Below, piece after piece: positions 18,055 to 31,955 of a stretch of 64,000 nt of DNA; the stretch's first letter is position 1, and each line of letters begins with the position of its first letter. Origin of the DNA: Chamaecyparis obtusa (lineage: Eukaryota > Streptophyta > Pinopsida > Cupressales > Cupressaceae). The stretch is from the NCBI GenBank assembly GCA_027943335.1, contig BSBK01002053.1, positions 1,178,001-1,242,000 on the forward strand, written 5' to 3'. The position numbers and the translations under genes were made by a program. The notes beneath the pieces are model-generated. The model worked only from the letters and a program-made list of their open reading frames with translations. It searched no databases and was not told the origin of the DNA.

Positions 18055-20836
18055 GTTCTGTAGGCCCAAAGAGCTGAATTGATCATGAGATGCCAGTATT
18101 TTCTTATTTTATTAACTGTACGATGCAAGATTTTCAATAGATTCTTGTTAGAAGCCTCTACTTGTCCATTCCCTTGAGGATAGTAGATAGATGACCAATG
18201 TTGTGTAATCTTGAATTTAGCACATAAATCATCTAGATCTTTGGTCTTGAATTGTCCACCATTATCTGTGATTATGGAATGAGGTATCCCATATCTTCAT
18301 ATGATATAGTTCAATATGAACATAGATATTTGTTTTCTAGTTGCTTGTGTCAAAGGGACTGCTTCTACCCATTTTGTAAAATAATTTGTAGCTGTGATTA
18401 TATGGGTATGTCCATTAGAAGAATGAGGATGTATAGCTCCTATAAGATCAAATGCCCATTGATGAAAAGGCCATTGTGTAGTAAAGGGAATTAGATCTCT
18501 CCCTGGAGCATGAATTAAGTTGCCATGCACTTGGCATTTTTGACAATTCTTAGCAAACTTGATAGACTCTTTCTCCATTTCAGGCCAATAGTACCCAGCC
18601 CTAATAAGTTTTTGAGCTAGTGTTAAACCATTCGAGTGTGACCCACAAATACCATCATGGACTTCCTCTAACACACATTGAGACTCTTCCTATTCTAAAC
18701 ATCTAAGTAGGGTACCATCTAGACCTCATTTGTACAGATCGTGACCAATGATGACATATCGGGAGGCATTATGGATAAGGTATCTCTTCTCATGGCAGTT
18801 GAAGGTATCGAGAATGATTTGGTCTTGGAGATAGGAAAATAGATTTTTGTATCTGGATGAATCATGACAAACAATAGTGCAGGTCATGCGGGTTTCAGGG
18901 GAATCATATGCAGGATAAGATAGTGCTTCCACCAGGAACTCATAGCATAGCTCATGTTCCAGCTATTGTAATAGAGTAGATAGCATCACCATTGCATCGG
19001 CAGCCTTGTTCTCTATTCTAGGAATTTGCTCAAATGTGATAGATAAGAAATACTTCTTTAAATTATCTACCATTCTCTTATAAGGAATGAGCTTTTCATC
19101 TTTAGTTTGGTACACATCATTGACTCGATGGATGACAAGTTGAGAGTCTCCATGAATGTGTAGGTCTGTTACTCTCCATTCAATTACTATTTTCATACCA
19201 TTCAAAAGGGCTTCGTATTATGAAATATTGTTTGTGCAAGGGAACTTTAATCTGAATGCTTTTGGGATTGAGTATCCTTGAGGAGTTATGAACAATATAC
19301 CTACTCTAGATCCATTCTCTGTATAGGAGCCATCAAAGAATAACTACCATTCTCTAGAAGAAAGAGTCATGATAAAGGAATTTGGAAATTCCATTTGCAT
19401 TGGTGTATCATCAATCATAGGTGCATCTACTAATTGATCAACAATAACCTATCCTTTTATAGCTTTTCTTTCAACATATTCAATGTCAAATTCACTTAAG
19501 AGCATGACCCATTTAGCTAATCTACCTATGAGGGCAGCTTTGCTTAGTAGGTACTTTAGTGGATCAATCTTAGCTACCAAATGGGTTGTATGAGCTAACA
19601 TGTAATGTCTCAGTTTCTATGATGCAAAGATCATAGTTAGACAAGCTTTCTCAATCATTGAATAGTTCTTCTCATATGCAACCAATGTTCTACTGATATA
19701 GTATATAGCTCTTTCTTTTTTGTTCTCATCATGTTGTGCAAGAAATGCCCCCAGTGATGTATCTGTAGTGGAGACATATAAGATCAAAGGCTTCCCTAGA
19801 ATGGGAGGCATTAAGATAGGAGGATTTGATAGATACTTCTTGATATGGTTAAAGTTATTCTCACATTCTTCATTCCATGCAAAGGTCACACCTTTATGTA
19901 ATGTCTTTGTAAAAGGTTGTGATATGTCTACTAGTTGTGATATGAATCTTCTGATAGATTGAACTTTTCCTTGCAATGTCCTCATTTGACTAATATTATT
20001 TGGAGGTTACATCTCCATTATAGCCTTCACTTTGGCTGGATCAACTTCAATGCCCTTCTTTGAAACTATGTATCCTAAGAGCTTTCCAGAAGTGATACCA
20101 AAAGCACACTTCTTAGGATTTAGTCTAAGACTAAGTTTTTCCATTCTGTCTAGTATCTTGCTCAAGTCATTCAGATGTTCAGCTCTAATCATAGATTTTG
20201 CTAAAGTATCATCAACATAATCCTCCATAGTCCTATGCATCATGTCATGAAAATAGATGTCATGGCTCATTGATATGTAGCACCAGCATTCTTAAGTCCA
20301 AATGGCATGACATTCCAATAGAAGGTGCCCCATGCACATGTAAAAGTAGTTTACTCTTGATCCTTTGGAGCAATTTTTATTTGATTATACCAAAAAAAAC
20401 CATCCATTAAATAATACATCTCAAAGCCCACAGTCATGTCCACTATCATATCAATGTTAGGTAGTGGAAAATCATCCTTAGGGCATGCTCTATTTACATC
20501 TCTAAAGTATATGCATACTCTGATTGATTTATCTAGTTCTAAAATAGGTATAATATTAGAGATCCACTCTGCATAATCAATAAATTAGATGAATCTGGCT
20601 TTTAGGAGCTTCTCTAATTCAACTTTTACCAAGAGTGCAACATGAGGATGCATCTTTCTCAATTTTTGCTTAACAGGTTTAACATATGGAGCTATAGATA
20701 AATGATGCATTATAAGATTAGGATCCAACCCTGGCATATCTGAATATTTCCATTCAAATTTGATCTTCTTTTCTATTAGGAATGTAGTAAATTTTTGCTT
20801 TTCTTCTTCTGATAAAGATTGTGCTAAATGAATCAA
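18055..20836 (-). pseudogene. Copy 2 pol: RT, RNase H, second RNase H, integrase core (broken)
   Basis: Continuation of copy 2 pol on the far side of the small element. From high to low: RT N-terminal segment (20836-20585), RT palm with EDYVDDTLAKS (about 20226), RT-linked RNase H (19985-19617), archaeal-type RNase H (about 19330-18963), the integrase zinc region and the catalytic core (18674-18297, WAFDLIGAIHPHSSNGHTHII). Every block aligns with copy 3, with many stops and frame breaks. The first five bases (18055-18059) are the GTTCT target duplication of the small element. Confidence 0.9.
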
Positions 20837-22276
20837 CTATGGTTCTTCTGTTGTTCCCAAGTTGATGGATTGAGTGGGCTCAATTAGAACTGGAGATCTA
20901 TCCTATAAATGACTTGGAAGGACATCAAATATCTCATCCTTAGGCACCTCAGAGAGGTTTTCACCTTTGGATATGTCTTTTATTTTTACTTTTGTAGGTT
21001 TTGAGATTGCCACAAAGTGGTTTTCACCCTCAGAACTCCTTTTCTTTTTATTCTTATTCTTATTTTTTTTACTAAGATACTTGATGTCTGACTCCGTCTT
21101 GCTAATGCTCGGTTCACTGATGGAAGTCCTCAAAGGCTCAACTACATTGAAGTAGCAAGCAAGGGCATATTCATTTAGGAAGGTATAAATACCATGGCTC
21201 AGATTTGTGGAGGTTTGATCAAGAAGTTCAGGATGTTGGATAGTCAAAGTGGTGAAAGATTGGAAGATAGTGTTTACAGATATGGATATGTCATCATTGG
21301 TCCTAACTCGACGCTCAAGTTCAAAGGTGATATTACAACTTAAGACATTCAATTAGTGAATAGGCCTAATGTCATTGTGATAGTCCACTTCAGCCATCGG
21401 TGGATCAAACTCGATAAGTTCATCATTTTTCTCTAGACTTATGTTGGGTTTAGGTGCATATTGGTGAATAACATCAACATGTTTCTCTGTAATAAGCTCA
21501 TCTTCTTTTGGAATGGCTCCCCATTCATAGTCATTAGATTCTTCATCTATGCCTCTAGGAAATCTAAGGACATGAGTAAAGTTAGGATGAATACCCCAAG
21601 AAGGGTTACCCTCATATTTTGATTTGAATTCATACCTATGAGAATCCATCTCAAAATAACTACCACCTTCCTCTTTGTCTATTTGATAGTCTTCAAGATT
21701 AGTTGGTTCTTGTGTTGCAACTATCTCTTGCTCTATAGTAGGTTCTTGTGTTTCTACTACATTAATTCTTTTGATTGGATAATCTTTAGCATCAAGAAGG
21801 TTCTTGATTTCTTTAGGAAAATGCTCATAAAGAATAAGTTCTAAGCTGTTTGAATCACTATTTGATGGTTTAGGTTCTTCCTTCTTAAGAAGGGGTTCTC
21901 CTAGTGCAATCTACTCTATGACATGGGAACAATTACCTTTGAGGTGGAAGGGTTTCTTTTTAAAGCCTAAGCCAACAGTATCTTTATTTTCCCTACCAGT
22001 ATGTGAAATAGGTTTTATAAGACCTTCTCCTCTAACTCCTAGAGGTCCTTTACCTAAATATCCCATTTTAGATATTAATTTATCTCCTGGACCATATGCC
22101 TTAGAAGGGATTTTGGATACTATAGAGTCACTAGTTGGAACAGCTTGAGATTCAGGTTCATCTTTGTATAGCCATGTAGGCACAACCTCATCTTCTTCAA
22201 ATTCTTGCTTGGAGACTTGTTCAGCTACAAAATTCTTTTTATATGCCTCCAGAGGTTCTTTAGAGTCTGGTTTGGA
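20837..22276 (-). pseudogene. Copy 2 G-patch domain and acidic linker (broken)
   Basis: The G-patch-like stretch is at 21956-22099 (AYGPGDKLISKMGY, then KGPLGVRGEG and TVGLGF). Below it lies the acidic linker with NDYEWGAIPKEDELITEKHVD (about 21500-21570) and a lysine-rich patch KKNKNKNKKKRSSEGEN (about 21020-21080). Broken by several stops. The conservation of the glycine pattern among copies 1, 2 and 3 supports it as a genuine domain of this family's polyprotein. Confidence 0.7.
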
Positions 22277-23056
22277 CTATTTTAAAGATTGTCCATAAGA
22301 CTTAGGTGAGATAGGTAGCGATTTCAAAGATAAGATTGGCTCTATAGCATATTCTCCCATACCATTTTCTTTCATATTGACCTCTTTTGCAACATCTTCC
22401 ATTTTAGATGTGGATGCTTCTTTTGTTGGCTTAATGGAATATTCTCTGTTATTAGGCACAAGTTTATCTGCACTTTCTTTCAATGTATTACAAGTGGTGG
22501 ATATGTCTACTGGAATAGTGTCCTCCACTCCTTCATAAGGAAATTTCAAACATTGGTGGAATGTAGAAGGAATAGCCTTCATCTCATGTATCCATGGTCT
22601 TCCTAGAAGAATGTTGTAAGCCAAAGGTAGACCAAGAACTTGACATATAGTATCTCTGATAACTGGACCTTCTCTGATAGGTAAGACAATGGTAACTTTA
22701 GAAGATCTTTCTTGTTCATCATAGGCTTTTATAGTTATTTTCTTTCTAGGATCAATAGCCAATTCTGAAAATCCCAATTGTGTGACCAAGCTGTAAGAAC
22801 AAATGTTTAGGCCAGCACCCCCATCTATCAACACATGTTTGACTCTACGGTTCTAGATCAAGACTTCTATATGCAAGGGATGGTTATGTGGGTGACTCAA
22901 GGATTTGTCATCTTCCTTTGAAAAAGAGATATATTGTAGAGATGTAAGATGTCCAACCATAGTATAGAACTTGTCTAAATCAAGGTCATCAGGAACATTA
23001 GATCTGAGCAAAGCTTTGTCTAGAATAGCTCTGTGAGTTGGAGATATCTGAAGCAA
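22277..23056 (-). pseudogene. Copy 2 aspartic protease region
   Basis: The catalytic MLIDGGAGLNICSY lies at the start of the 22277-22834 frame; a stop at about 22852 (TAG where copy 3 is open) cuts it from the upstream part (22853-23056). ILLGRPWIHEM follows. Same DGGAG variant as the other copies. Confidence 0.85.
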
Positions 23057-25047
23057 CTCAAACGTGGAGATTTTTGCATTAGTGTGTTGGAGTTGTTGAA
23101 CAATGCTATAAGATGTTGACCTTGTATCTTTAGGATTGGAAGATTTAGAAGTAGCCTTCTATTTGGAAGCGGAAGAAAGATTGAAGGGCATCTTAGGGAC
23201 ATTTGATGAATCTGGGATTTGTCTGTTCAGATGTGCCTGAGCTTGTGATTGAGTCACTGCATTAGCTGAAGTATGATCTCTATCTCTTTGCACAATTGTG
23301 ATGACATTGCAATGCTTAGAGAGACAAGGTTCAACCATATTGATAACAACATTATTTCTAGAGTAAGCATAATTGACCTTTGCCCCCATATTAGGCTGAG
23401 AAGATGAAACTTCTTGACCATGTTTCAGAAATGGTTCTATGAATTTTGTATGATCATTATTGCTCTTATGATTATCAATCGTGATGTCTACCTTATCAAT
23501 CAGATCTTGAATAGTATGTTTCAAGCGTAAGCAGTTATTAGTTTTGTGACCTTTACCCCAATGAAAATCATAGAATTCATTCTATCTCCACCATTTTGGT
23601 TTAGGGTCAGGATCAAATTGTTAGATCTCAGGCAAGGAGATGATGTTATTAGCCAACAAAGTTCTCATAGCTAATTCTAGAGATTCTCCAAGAGCAGTGA
23701 ACTTTCATTTATTATCAGCGGACCACGATTTGTATTCTATCTTCTTTTGAGATGGTTCAGACACCTTTTGCTCTGAAGCTTTGATGGCTTGGGTGCCAAT
23801 AGTTAGATTGAAAGTTGGCACATTTGATGGGGCATGGATAGTATCAACAATGCCATCTGTGATGATGCCTTTATTCTTGTTCCAGTTTTTGTTCTTGTCT
23901 TAAGAACTGGACCTTGATTCGTACTTGTCCTTTTGAAGTGTGATTTCTCCTTTTTTCACAAGTACCTTTTCAATTTTGATCGCATTGTCTACCATCTTAT
24001 CAAAAGATGTATGATCTTGCATTTGTAAAGGGTAGTTGATCTCTGGGATAAGATTATTGATGAAGATTTCTAGCTTCTCAGTTTCTAGAATAGGCCTAGC
24101 ATATAGAGAGAATTTCTTCCTTCATCTCTTGAGAAATGTCAGGAATGGTTCTCCTGGATATTGCTTGAGATTGTAGATATCAATCATGGTGACTGGATGT
24201 TGAATTTTGTAGGAGTATTTCTGATAGAACAATTTGATCCACTCCTTAAAAGTTTTGATAGTAGAAGGCAATCTAGAGAACCAATAAATAGTTGCTCACC
24301 CCAGAGATCGAGGAAAGACACGCATCAAATAGGTTGGTTCATGCATGAACTCCATGGATTGTGTACAAAATTATCTGACATGATCTTGAGGATCTGAGTG
24401 TCCATCATACTTATCATATTTAGGCATCTCCACTCTTTTTGGGAATAGTGGCATGTACAAATTTTTGTCAAATGGAAAAGGACATAGGGCCTCCATGGAG
24501 AATTCCTTGGGTTCCTTTTCTTTCTCAAGTTTATTAAGTTTGACTTGCATGGCATGCATCTATTTCATCATAGCCAAAATAGGAGTTTCTTCCTCATGCA
24601 TAATGATATCTTCAACATTAAAGTTAGGAGGAAGTTTGGCTCTTTTATGAGCTAATTGTAAAAAGTATGCTTCTCTATCTTCTTTCAAGAAATGCTTCAT
24701 CATTCTTTTGAAGTCATCATCATTTTGATACCAAGCAATTTATTTAGGTGTGGGTTCCTAATCTACACAATGTTGAGATTGAGCTCTTTGAGAGCCAAAT
24801 TTTTTCCCTACTTGAGACATGGTAGGAGTTCTCCCTAGGATAGATTGAGGAGGATTTTTTTGATTACCTTTGTGAGTTGATGAAGGAGGAATGTAACCAG
24901 ATTTCAATTGAAAACTACCAAGACCATCATCTCTGTAAAGACCAGAATTGTAGATTTGCTCAAGATTTGGACCCTGGAGAGTATTCAAAGGTATGGTATG
25001 GGATATTTCTCTAGATTTCTTGTGAGAGGAAGCTCTAGTTTCCACCA
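23057..25047 (-). pseudogene. Copy 2 gag (broken)
   Basis: Start at 25047 (MVETRASSHKK). The Gag core is at about 24560-24000. Where copy 3 has Gln codons, copy 2 often has TAG: for example before MHAMQ (about 24560) and after SASK (about 23160). The zinc-knuckle region (about 23550-23590) has lost part of its pattern. Non-functional; homologous to copy 3 along its length. Confidence 0.88.
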
Positions 25048-27319
25048 TTAACCTTGGGTGAAGCAAAAGAATATGATGAAGACAACTGAAGAAAGATCTA
25101 ATTCAAGAAGATCAAATGATGTAACCTTGTCAAGATTTGATTGATTGATGCTTAGATTAGATGTAAATCAATGAGACTATGCCCTGGATGTATGGGTAGA
25201 TTCCCAAAAGATAGCAGACATGAGTTCACAACACTTAGCCACTTTGAAGCTGGATTGAAGATTGATAGTTATGACAAGGTTTTGACACAAGATGAAAAAG
25301 ACTCAAATTGATAAAATAGAAGGCTAAATCAAATTCAAAAGGCCATTCTAGGAAAATGATTGGATTCTCATTAGTTGCTACTCTGTCCTGACACAGTGAT
25401 TTTCTTGACAAAATCTGGAAATAGGCTGGAAAGCTGGGTCTCTGACAGTTCTGACAACTTTTTGGCAATTTTTCAAAATTTCTCAAATGACTTTCTGCAG
25501 GCTCATACAACAGTGGGTATAGCATGAAATGACACTTGAAAAACTCATACGACTATTGCAAAACTCACATGATAGTTGATAGTAGGGTTTTTGACTTTTT
25601 TGAATTGACTGGTAGCAAAACTCGTACGACAGTATACCATATACCATACGACAATCTGGGGATTTTGAAATGATAATAGCCAAAAGTCGTATGACTTTAT
25701 GACTTTACAAGATGACTTTTCTCCATAAAGGTGTTTGACATCAGATTTTGTAATTTTTTAGATTTTTAGGTTCAATTTGTTCACAAAATTGTTTGTCCAA
25801 ATTTGAAGATTGTAGCGGATTGATTCATTCTTAGTAACTAGATAGATAAACAAGCACACAAAACAACAAGCAAGTGATTTCAAGCACATCTAAAAACAAT
25901 GAACAGGGGACAAAGCAACCCTACACATGAACAATCAAGTGACTAAATTGTGCTAATCCCTAGGAGTGCTAACAGTGTATGTTACAAAAAGTTTTGCAAT
26001 AATGCACATATTCCTAGAAAATGAAAATTTGGCCTCACTAGGGTTTTTCGTAATGGTCTGGCTCTGCAAATTTTGTGATCTCAAGAGGGAAAACTCCAAT
26101 CTAGGTGTATCAAGGTTTTGACACAGTTCAAGAATTTAATCAATCAGGAGCTACTAGGGAGATCTGACCGCCCAACAAGAGACCACACCTGTGAAGATTT
26201 CCTCCACGAGGACATTTATATAGCGGTTGCTGCTACCATGATGAAAATGGCTATTACTGCGTGAGGTTCTATCAATGTGGTTGACCTAATTAAGGGAATG
26301 TCCACTATGGTTAACCCTCTCTAAAGGTGACTCACAAAATATACCACATGGAGACTGGTTCCAAATTCAAGGATCTGAGTTTCTGGTACTACCCAAAAAG
26401 GGAGTAGAGCATAGCCCTCTAGCCTTTTCACTTTTAACCCACACAAAGCAAACAGATTAATCCGACACACTAAGACCAAGATTATTTCATAAAGATCTAT
26501 GATGTCAACCACTCATGATCTATCAACCTCTCTAGAGAGAGAATGTATCAATTAGAAGCTGAAGATGCACAAATCTAGTAGAATGTGAGACACTCTTAGT
26601 AACCTCCCTACCTACAAAAATTCCTTCATTGAGAAGAGTTTTGCTGGAAACCCACTCTCTCAAGAACCACAAATAGTGTTCATAGGGCCTATTTACTATG
26701 TGTCACAAAGATGTTGAAAAGAAAATCTATGTTCATTTTTATAGCCCAAAATGAAATCTATGATATGAAAGCAATAAAGGTCACACAAGCTTGACACGCA
26801 AGAGTTCTTTTTAATCCAAATCAAAATGTTATCAGGTGAGAAGATTACCTGAATTCCTTGCAACGCGCTTAGTAGATTCTTACCTATTTTTTAGCAATTC
26901 TCACATTTTTGCCCAATCAAAATCAGTAGAAATCAATCAGAAATAACAAATTTCAATTGTTAATGTTAGTTGTCAGTCCAAATCAGGAAAACAAATCTGG
27001 AAAATTGCCTGAAAAAGTGAAATGATAATTGAAACTTGGCACTAAAACTCATATGACAGCGGGTCATCTCCCAGACGACAATTTGGAAACTAGTACGACA
27101 CTGGGTATAGGATCATATGACAAAAGAGCTTCCAAATGACACTGTGATTCTGACAGTATGATCCTTGATCAAATAAACTGTCGTACGACAGTGGGTATTT
27201 TTTGATACAAGTTTTTGACAAAACTCGTATGAAAATTGTACGGACAGAAATTAAAAATCATAGCTTGGAATAGAAAATGACAAGAAGATGATAGAAATTG
27301 AATGGAAACCCATTTTAGG
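25048..27319 (-). other. Copy 2 untranslated leader
   Basis: Noncoding leader of about 2.3 kb. It contains palindromic motifs, the best a perfect 14-bp CTGTCGTACGACAG at 27178-27191, with others at 25621-25630, about 25541 and about 27090. It includes a GAGAGA-flanked small inverted repeat near 26535 shared with the other copies. No supported ORF. Confidence 0.75.
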
Positions 27320-27337
27320 GCCCCATGGTGAGCGCCA
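27320..27337 (-). promoter_or_regulatory. Copy 2 primer-binding site (mutated)
   Basis: The minus strand reads TGGCGCTCACCATGGGGC, four bases from the LTR. Copy 3 has TGGCGCCCACCGTGGGGC, so two CG-type transitions separate them. The cognate tRNA is not identified from sequence alone. Confidence 0.7.
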
Positions 27338-27341
27338 GAAA

Positions 27342-28278
27342 TGTGTGTGTGAATTTTGTACCTAGCTGTAGACACAACACTTTAGTAAAACATTAGAGGT
27401 TAGTTTAAAATCAAAATCTTGCAGTGAAATGAAAACCAATCTAACCAGGTGATTTACTGCCTTCTAGTAGATGCGAGTATGTATTCTCAAATTGGACTGA
27501 GATCAGTGACCTTGATGACACCTAAACGAAGGATTTGAATGTAGAATCTAGATATGAGATGAATGCAAATTAATTTATATTTTTGGATTTTCTATGCAAT
27601 AAGATGAAATAAACTAATATGAATCTATTCTAGATGAAAAATTGATATGCAAATTAAGCTACAATGATATGCTAAATATGAAACTAAAATGACAAGATTG
27701 ATCTCACAAAAGTTGTTGATTCGCAAAGAAGCTTCAATTCTTCAGATATCAATTCACCAGCATGATTGTGCAAATTATGTGGATTGATTTTGGCAGAGTA
27801 AGTATGCAAACTTGTGAGATGATTTGTGAAGAGCTGAACCTTGATTTTATAGAAATCCAGGGCTTTGGAGGTGTATGGAAAAAGCCATAAATCACTCTAG
27901 TTGATTTTTGAGTCAACAAGGAATTAAAGATAGTTAAGTCACAAAAAATCATGCAAAAACAACTTTTTGATTTAAATCAGAAGTTGAGATCAGCTTTCAA
28001 CTCAAAAGAGAGTTGAGTTTATTTTTAAAACAACTTGAATTGATTTCCTAATTTAAAGTTTAACTACTTTTTGGATGTGCATAATTAATTATGAATTAAA
28101 TAAATAAATAAAGTGATTTATCCTCAACTTAACTGATTTAAAAATAAAACAATTGATTTATGGGTTAATCAATTATTAAATCAAACTTTTATTTTAAAAC
28201 CATATTATTAAATTTGACAATTGACATTAATTGATTTATTGTCAAAATGAGATAATACAATTTAGAAATAAATATAAT
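27342..28278 (-). repeat. 5' LTR of copy 2, first part
   Basis: 937 bp matching 7758 onward. It is interrupted after ATAAT (28274-28278) by element B and resumes at 45845. A deletion of about 35 bp relative to the 3' LTR is visible near 28230. Confidence 0.88.
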
Positions 28279-29161
28279 TGTTATACACTAAGTTTTGTAC
28301 CTCTGTTCAAGCTCTCTTGGTCTTGATAACTCAGTATAACTTGGGAATCATCTCCAGGTTGTGGGACCTATGCTATCTGAGATGAAACCTCCAGGTTCTA
28401 GGTTCATTCCTCTTGGATTATCACCCTAATTTGCTTCTTAACATAAAAATTAAACTTTGGAGGGAAAGGGATAGAAGGAGTGCATGAAAGGAAATGACTG
28501 AAAGCAAATCTACCTACTAGGTGATGCACTGAAACTAGGGTTTGGATCTCAGTATAAAATATGAATCCTGGTGAACAACTTAGGTCTAGGAGATCACAGC
28601 TCTCTGAATAGGCTTGCATAAGTATTTCATAAGAAGGTCTAAAATAGAAAGAGGCTATTTCAAGAAAAGATGATTTTCACAAACAATAGCATTACTGAAG
28701 ATTCAAGCACAATTTATGACCTACAAAAAACATCCATATCTACAATTGGACATAGGGATGAGACAAGATTGTTAAGGGGTTAAAGTATACCCACAAAGAC
28801 ATTCACATCCAAACACTTGCAATAATGCACAAAATTGCAAAAAAAAGAGAAGGATCAAGAACCTTAAAATATCACTGAGAAACATATGAATACTAAAATT
28901 GCTAAGAGATAACTCACACAAGAAGGCATAGGGACAAGAAAAATGTCACCAAATATCTTTAGTATTTGAATTATCAATGAAAATTACAATTGTAGAAGCC
29001 AAAAGGGGCAGAAAAATGCTACAAATTGCTCTCTAAGAAAGAAACTTCCTTTTTTTTTTTACAATTGCTAGATTTTGAGCACTAAGGCTCCAAAAAAAAA
29101 ATTATATACACCTCTGCACACAGGCAGGAATCAAAAAAAATATCTGAATAGGGTTACATAA
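28279..29161. repeat. Element B, left part
   Basis: 883 bp with no supported ORF. Ends in CATAA, the target duplication of copy 3. Confidence 0.65.
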
Positions 29162-30409
29162 TGTGTGTGTGAAAATTATACCTGATCTGTAGACACAACA
29201 CTCAGTAAAACATTAGAGGTTAGCTATAATCAAAATCGTGCAAAATTGAAAGCTATCTAACCAAGCGATTTACTGCCTTCTAATAGGTGCGAGATTAATG
29301 TTCTCAGATTATTATCGAGATCAGTGACCTAGACGACACCTAAATGAAGGATTTGAATGCAATTCTAGATATGGAATAAATGCAATTAATCTATATTTTT
29401 GATATTTTCTATGCAATAAGAATGATAAAAACTGATATGATATGAATGCTATTGAAAACTGATATGCTATGAATCTAACAATGATATGTAATATGAATGC
29501 AAAAATAAGATTGATCTCACAAAGATGTCGATTCGCAAGAGTTTTGATTCTTCAGTTCCAATTCTCCAGCGTGATTGTGCAAAATATGAGATGATTTGTG
29601 AAGAGCTAAAGCCTTAATTTATAGAAATCCAGGGCTTTGGAGGTGCATGAATAAAAGCCATAAATCACTCAAATTAACTCATCTTGATTTTTGAGTTATC
29701 TGATCATAAAAGATAGTTAATTCTCAAAATCATGCAAAAACATGCAAAAACAGCTTTTTAACTCAAATTAGAGTTTAGATCAACTTTTTGAACTCCAAAA
29801 GGATGTTGAGTTCCAAAAAGTCAATAACTTGCATTGATTTTCTGATTTGGAGTTTAACTGTTTCTTTTGAATATGCATAATAATTAAGAATTAAATAAAT
29901 AAATAAAGTGATTTATCCTCAACTCAACTGATTTTTGAAAATAAATAATTAATTTATGGGTTAATTAACTATTTATTCAAACTTTTATTAAAAATTATAT
30001 TATTAAATAATGACAACATGCTTTAATTAATTAAATAAGAATTTAATCAATTAAAGATAGGAATTTTGATTTATTGTCAAAATTAAATAATACAATTAAT
30101 AATAGATAGAATTAAATTTAATTACATAATTAAGTGGCAAATATTAAATCTAATTAATTAAATATGAAAATATTCAATTAATCAAATTTTAGGATAAATG
30201 TGATTTATTGCCAAATAATTATAAAATTAAAGATAATTAAGATAATTAGGAATATTACTAGGAATATTCCCCGATGCAAAATTTAAGATAATCAATTATG
30301 ATTCGATGATGTTTAGATGTGCCTTAGATTAGGACTTTGATGTCGATTTCGTTCGAATTTGTCGATGTAGGAGGTTAATGAACTTATAGCCCATTTTTGG
30401 GGTATTACA
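29162..30409 (-). repeat. 3' LTR of copy 3
   Basis: 1248 bp, TG...CA ends; apparently identical to 43265-44512. Confidence 0.95.
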
Positions 30410-30454
30410 TTTTGCCCCTCTTTGAATTACTGTGCGAAGCGCAGTGGTTCAAAG
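30410..30454 (-). promoter_or_regulatory. Copy 3 polypurine tract and hairpin
   Basis: The minus strand reads AAAGAGGGGCAAAA against the LTR. The hairpin arms CTTTGAA (30420-30426) and TTCAAAG (30448-30454) enclose a second stem, ACTGTGC with GCGCAGT (one G-U pair). Confidence 0.8.
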
Positions 30455-31955
30455 ATAGTCTGTGTTTGATAGAGATATGAAACTGATGTTTGAGATTGAT
30501 AATTGATATGAGATAGAAGCTGATTGATATTGAATTGAGATGGAGATAATAGGTCTTGAATGACCAAAGATAATGTTCACTGTAGCAGCGATGAACCTAT
30601 GATTGCGAAAAAGTGTCAAAATGCCTGATTCTGAACCTTAGGATTGATAAGAAGTGAGTGACCCGTTCTAGACTCGATTGTCTTAGCAGAACTAGCAAGT
30701 ATCACATCCGAATCCTTCAGTTGCCGAAGAACCAAGGAAAGAACACTATGATCTGATGGTTGCAAAAATTGATACAGTTTACAAGATTAAGAAAATATCA
30801 GATTGATATGGATCTTGATGAATCTGATATGCCCCAAGTGATGATAGATTTGCCCCGAGTGATGAGGACTTTTGATGAATCAGTGACTAGACGTGATTGT
30901 TATCTTGATCACTGATGAAAGATATTGATAGATTTGATCGATAGAATTTTGATTTACAAACTTTGAATTGATGTGCAATACCATGCCCCCTTCGGGATTA
31001 AAATTGAAATCTGACAAGAGAAGTCAGCGTTAAATGGTTTAGAAGCATGTTAATTGATTTGAGAAGTGGTTATACACGTTCAAGAACGCATTCTGCATCG
31101 TTTGGAGGTCTTGGAGACCGAATTTGACTAGATTTGACCATGAGTTGACCATGGTTGACCAAGTTGAAATTTTGATAGTTTGATGTAAGATAATCAGTTA
31201 AGTTGAATACTAGATTTTTGTGATGATTGAAGGTCGAATATGCAAGTAGTTAATAATATGAATGATCGCAGATTTGAATTTTGATCCCGAAAAAGGATTC
31301 TACTTGCTATTTCATTGGAGGAACCTTCGTGTGAGATTCAGCTCTTGTTAGACTTGAAGATGCGATTTGAAGAATCATTTAAGCATTGAAGTTCGTTTAA
31401 TCATTGTGAGATCATGTAAACATGCAAAATGCAATGAGACATGCAAAATGAAATGCAACCTAAGACCTAGGACCTAGTCACTGATCATGTGTCGATTTGT
31501 TATCATCATTGAACTTTTTAGGTAACCGGATAAATCAATACAATGCCCACTAGCCATGAAACCATAGACATATGAATATCGATTTGTATGTGCAAGAATC
31601 AATACAACACCCACTGGTCAAACAACCATGGACATATGAATATTGATTTTAGTTGTTGAATGTCGGATTAGATATAAGCATCAAGGCACAAACGCCAGGA
31701 TGACCTGAATATCATGTCCATTTTGATATAGCAATTTGTACAAGCATCAAAACATACACGTTGTGATGACCTGAGTACGCCTTGCATTGCAAACACATCA
31801 AACAGCCAAGAGATCATTCTAAATCCAATGTGAATTACCCGTAGTGACCCTTTATCGTTCACATCCTTAGGCAAGATTGCGTTCCACAGTAGGAGAAAGA
31901 ACTTACTCAAAAAGACAATAGTTAGATCAAACTTCCTTGAATTTTTCGGGTATCA
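30455..31955 (-). other. Copy 3 long 3' untranslated region
   Basis: No supported gene. Collinear with copy 4 (59610-61128) and with the two flanks of the PMD insertion in copy 2. The place where copy 2 carries the PMD segment corresponds to about 31247-31348. Confidence 0.6.
31124..31159 (+). promoter_or_regulatory. Phased TTGAC array, copy 3
   Basis: Exact TTGAC at 31124, 31134, 31145 and 31155, spaced 10, 11 and 10 bp. Candidate WRKY-binding cluster; role inferred. Confidence 0.45.
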
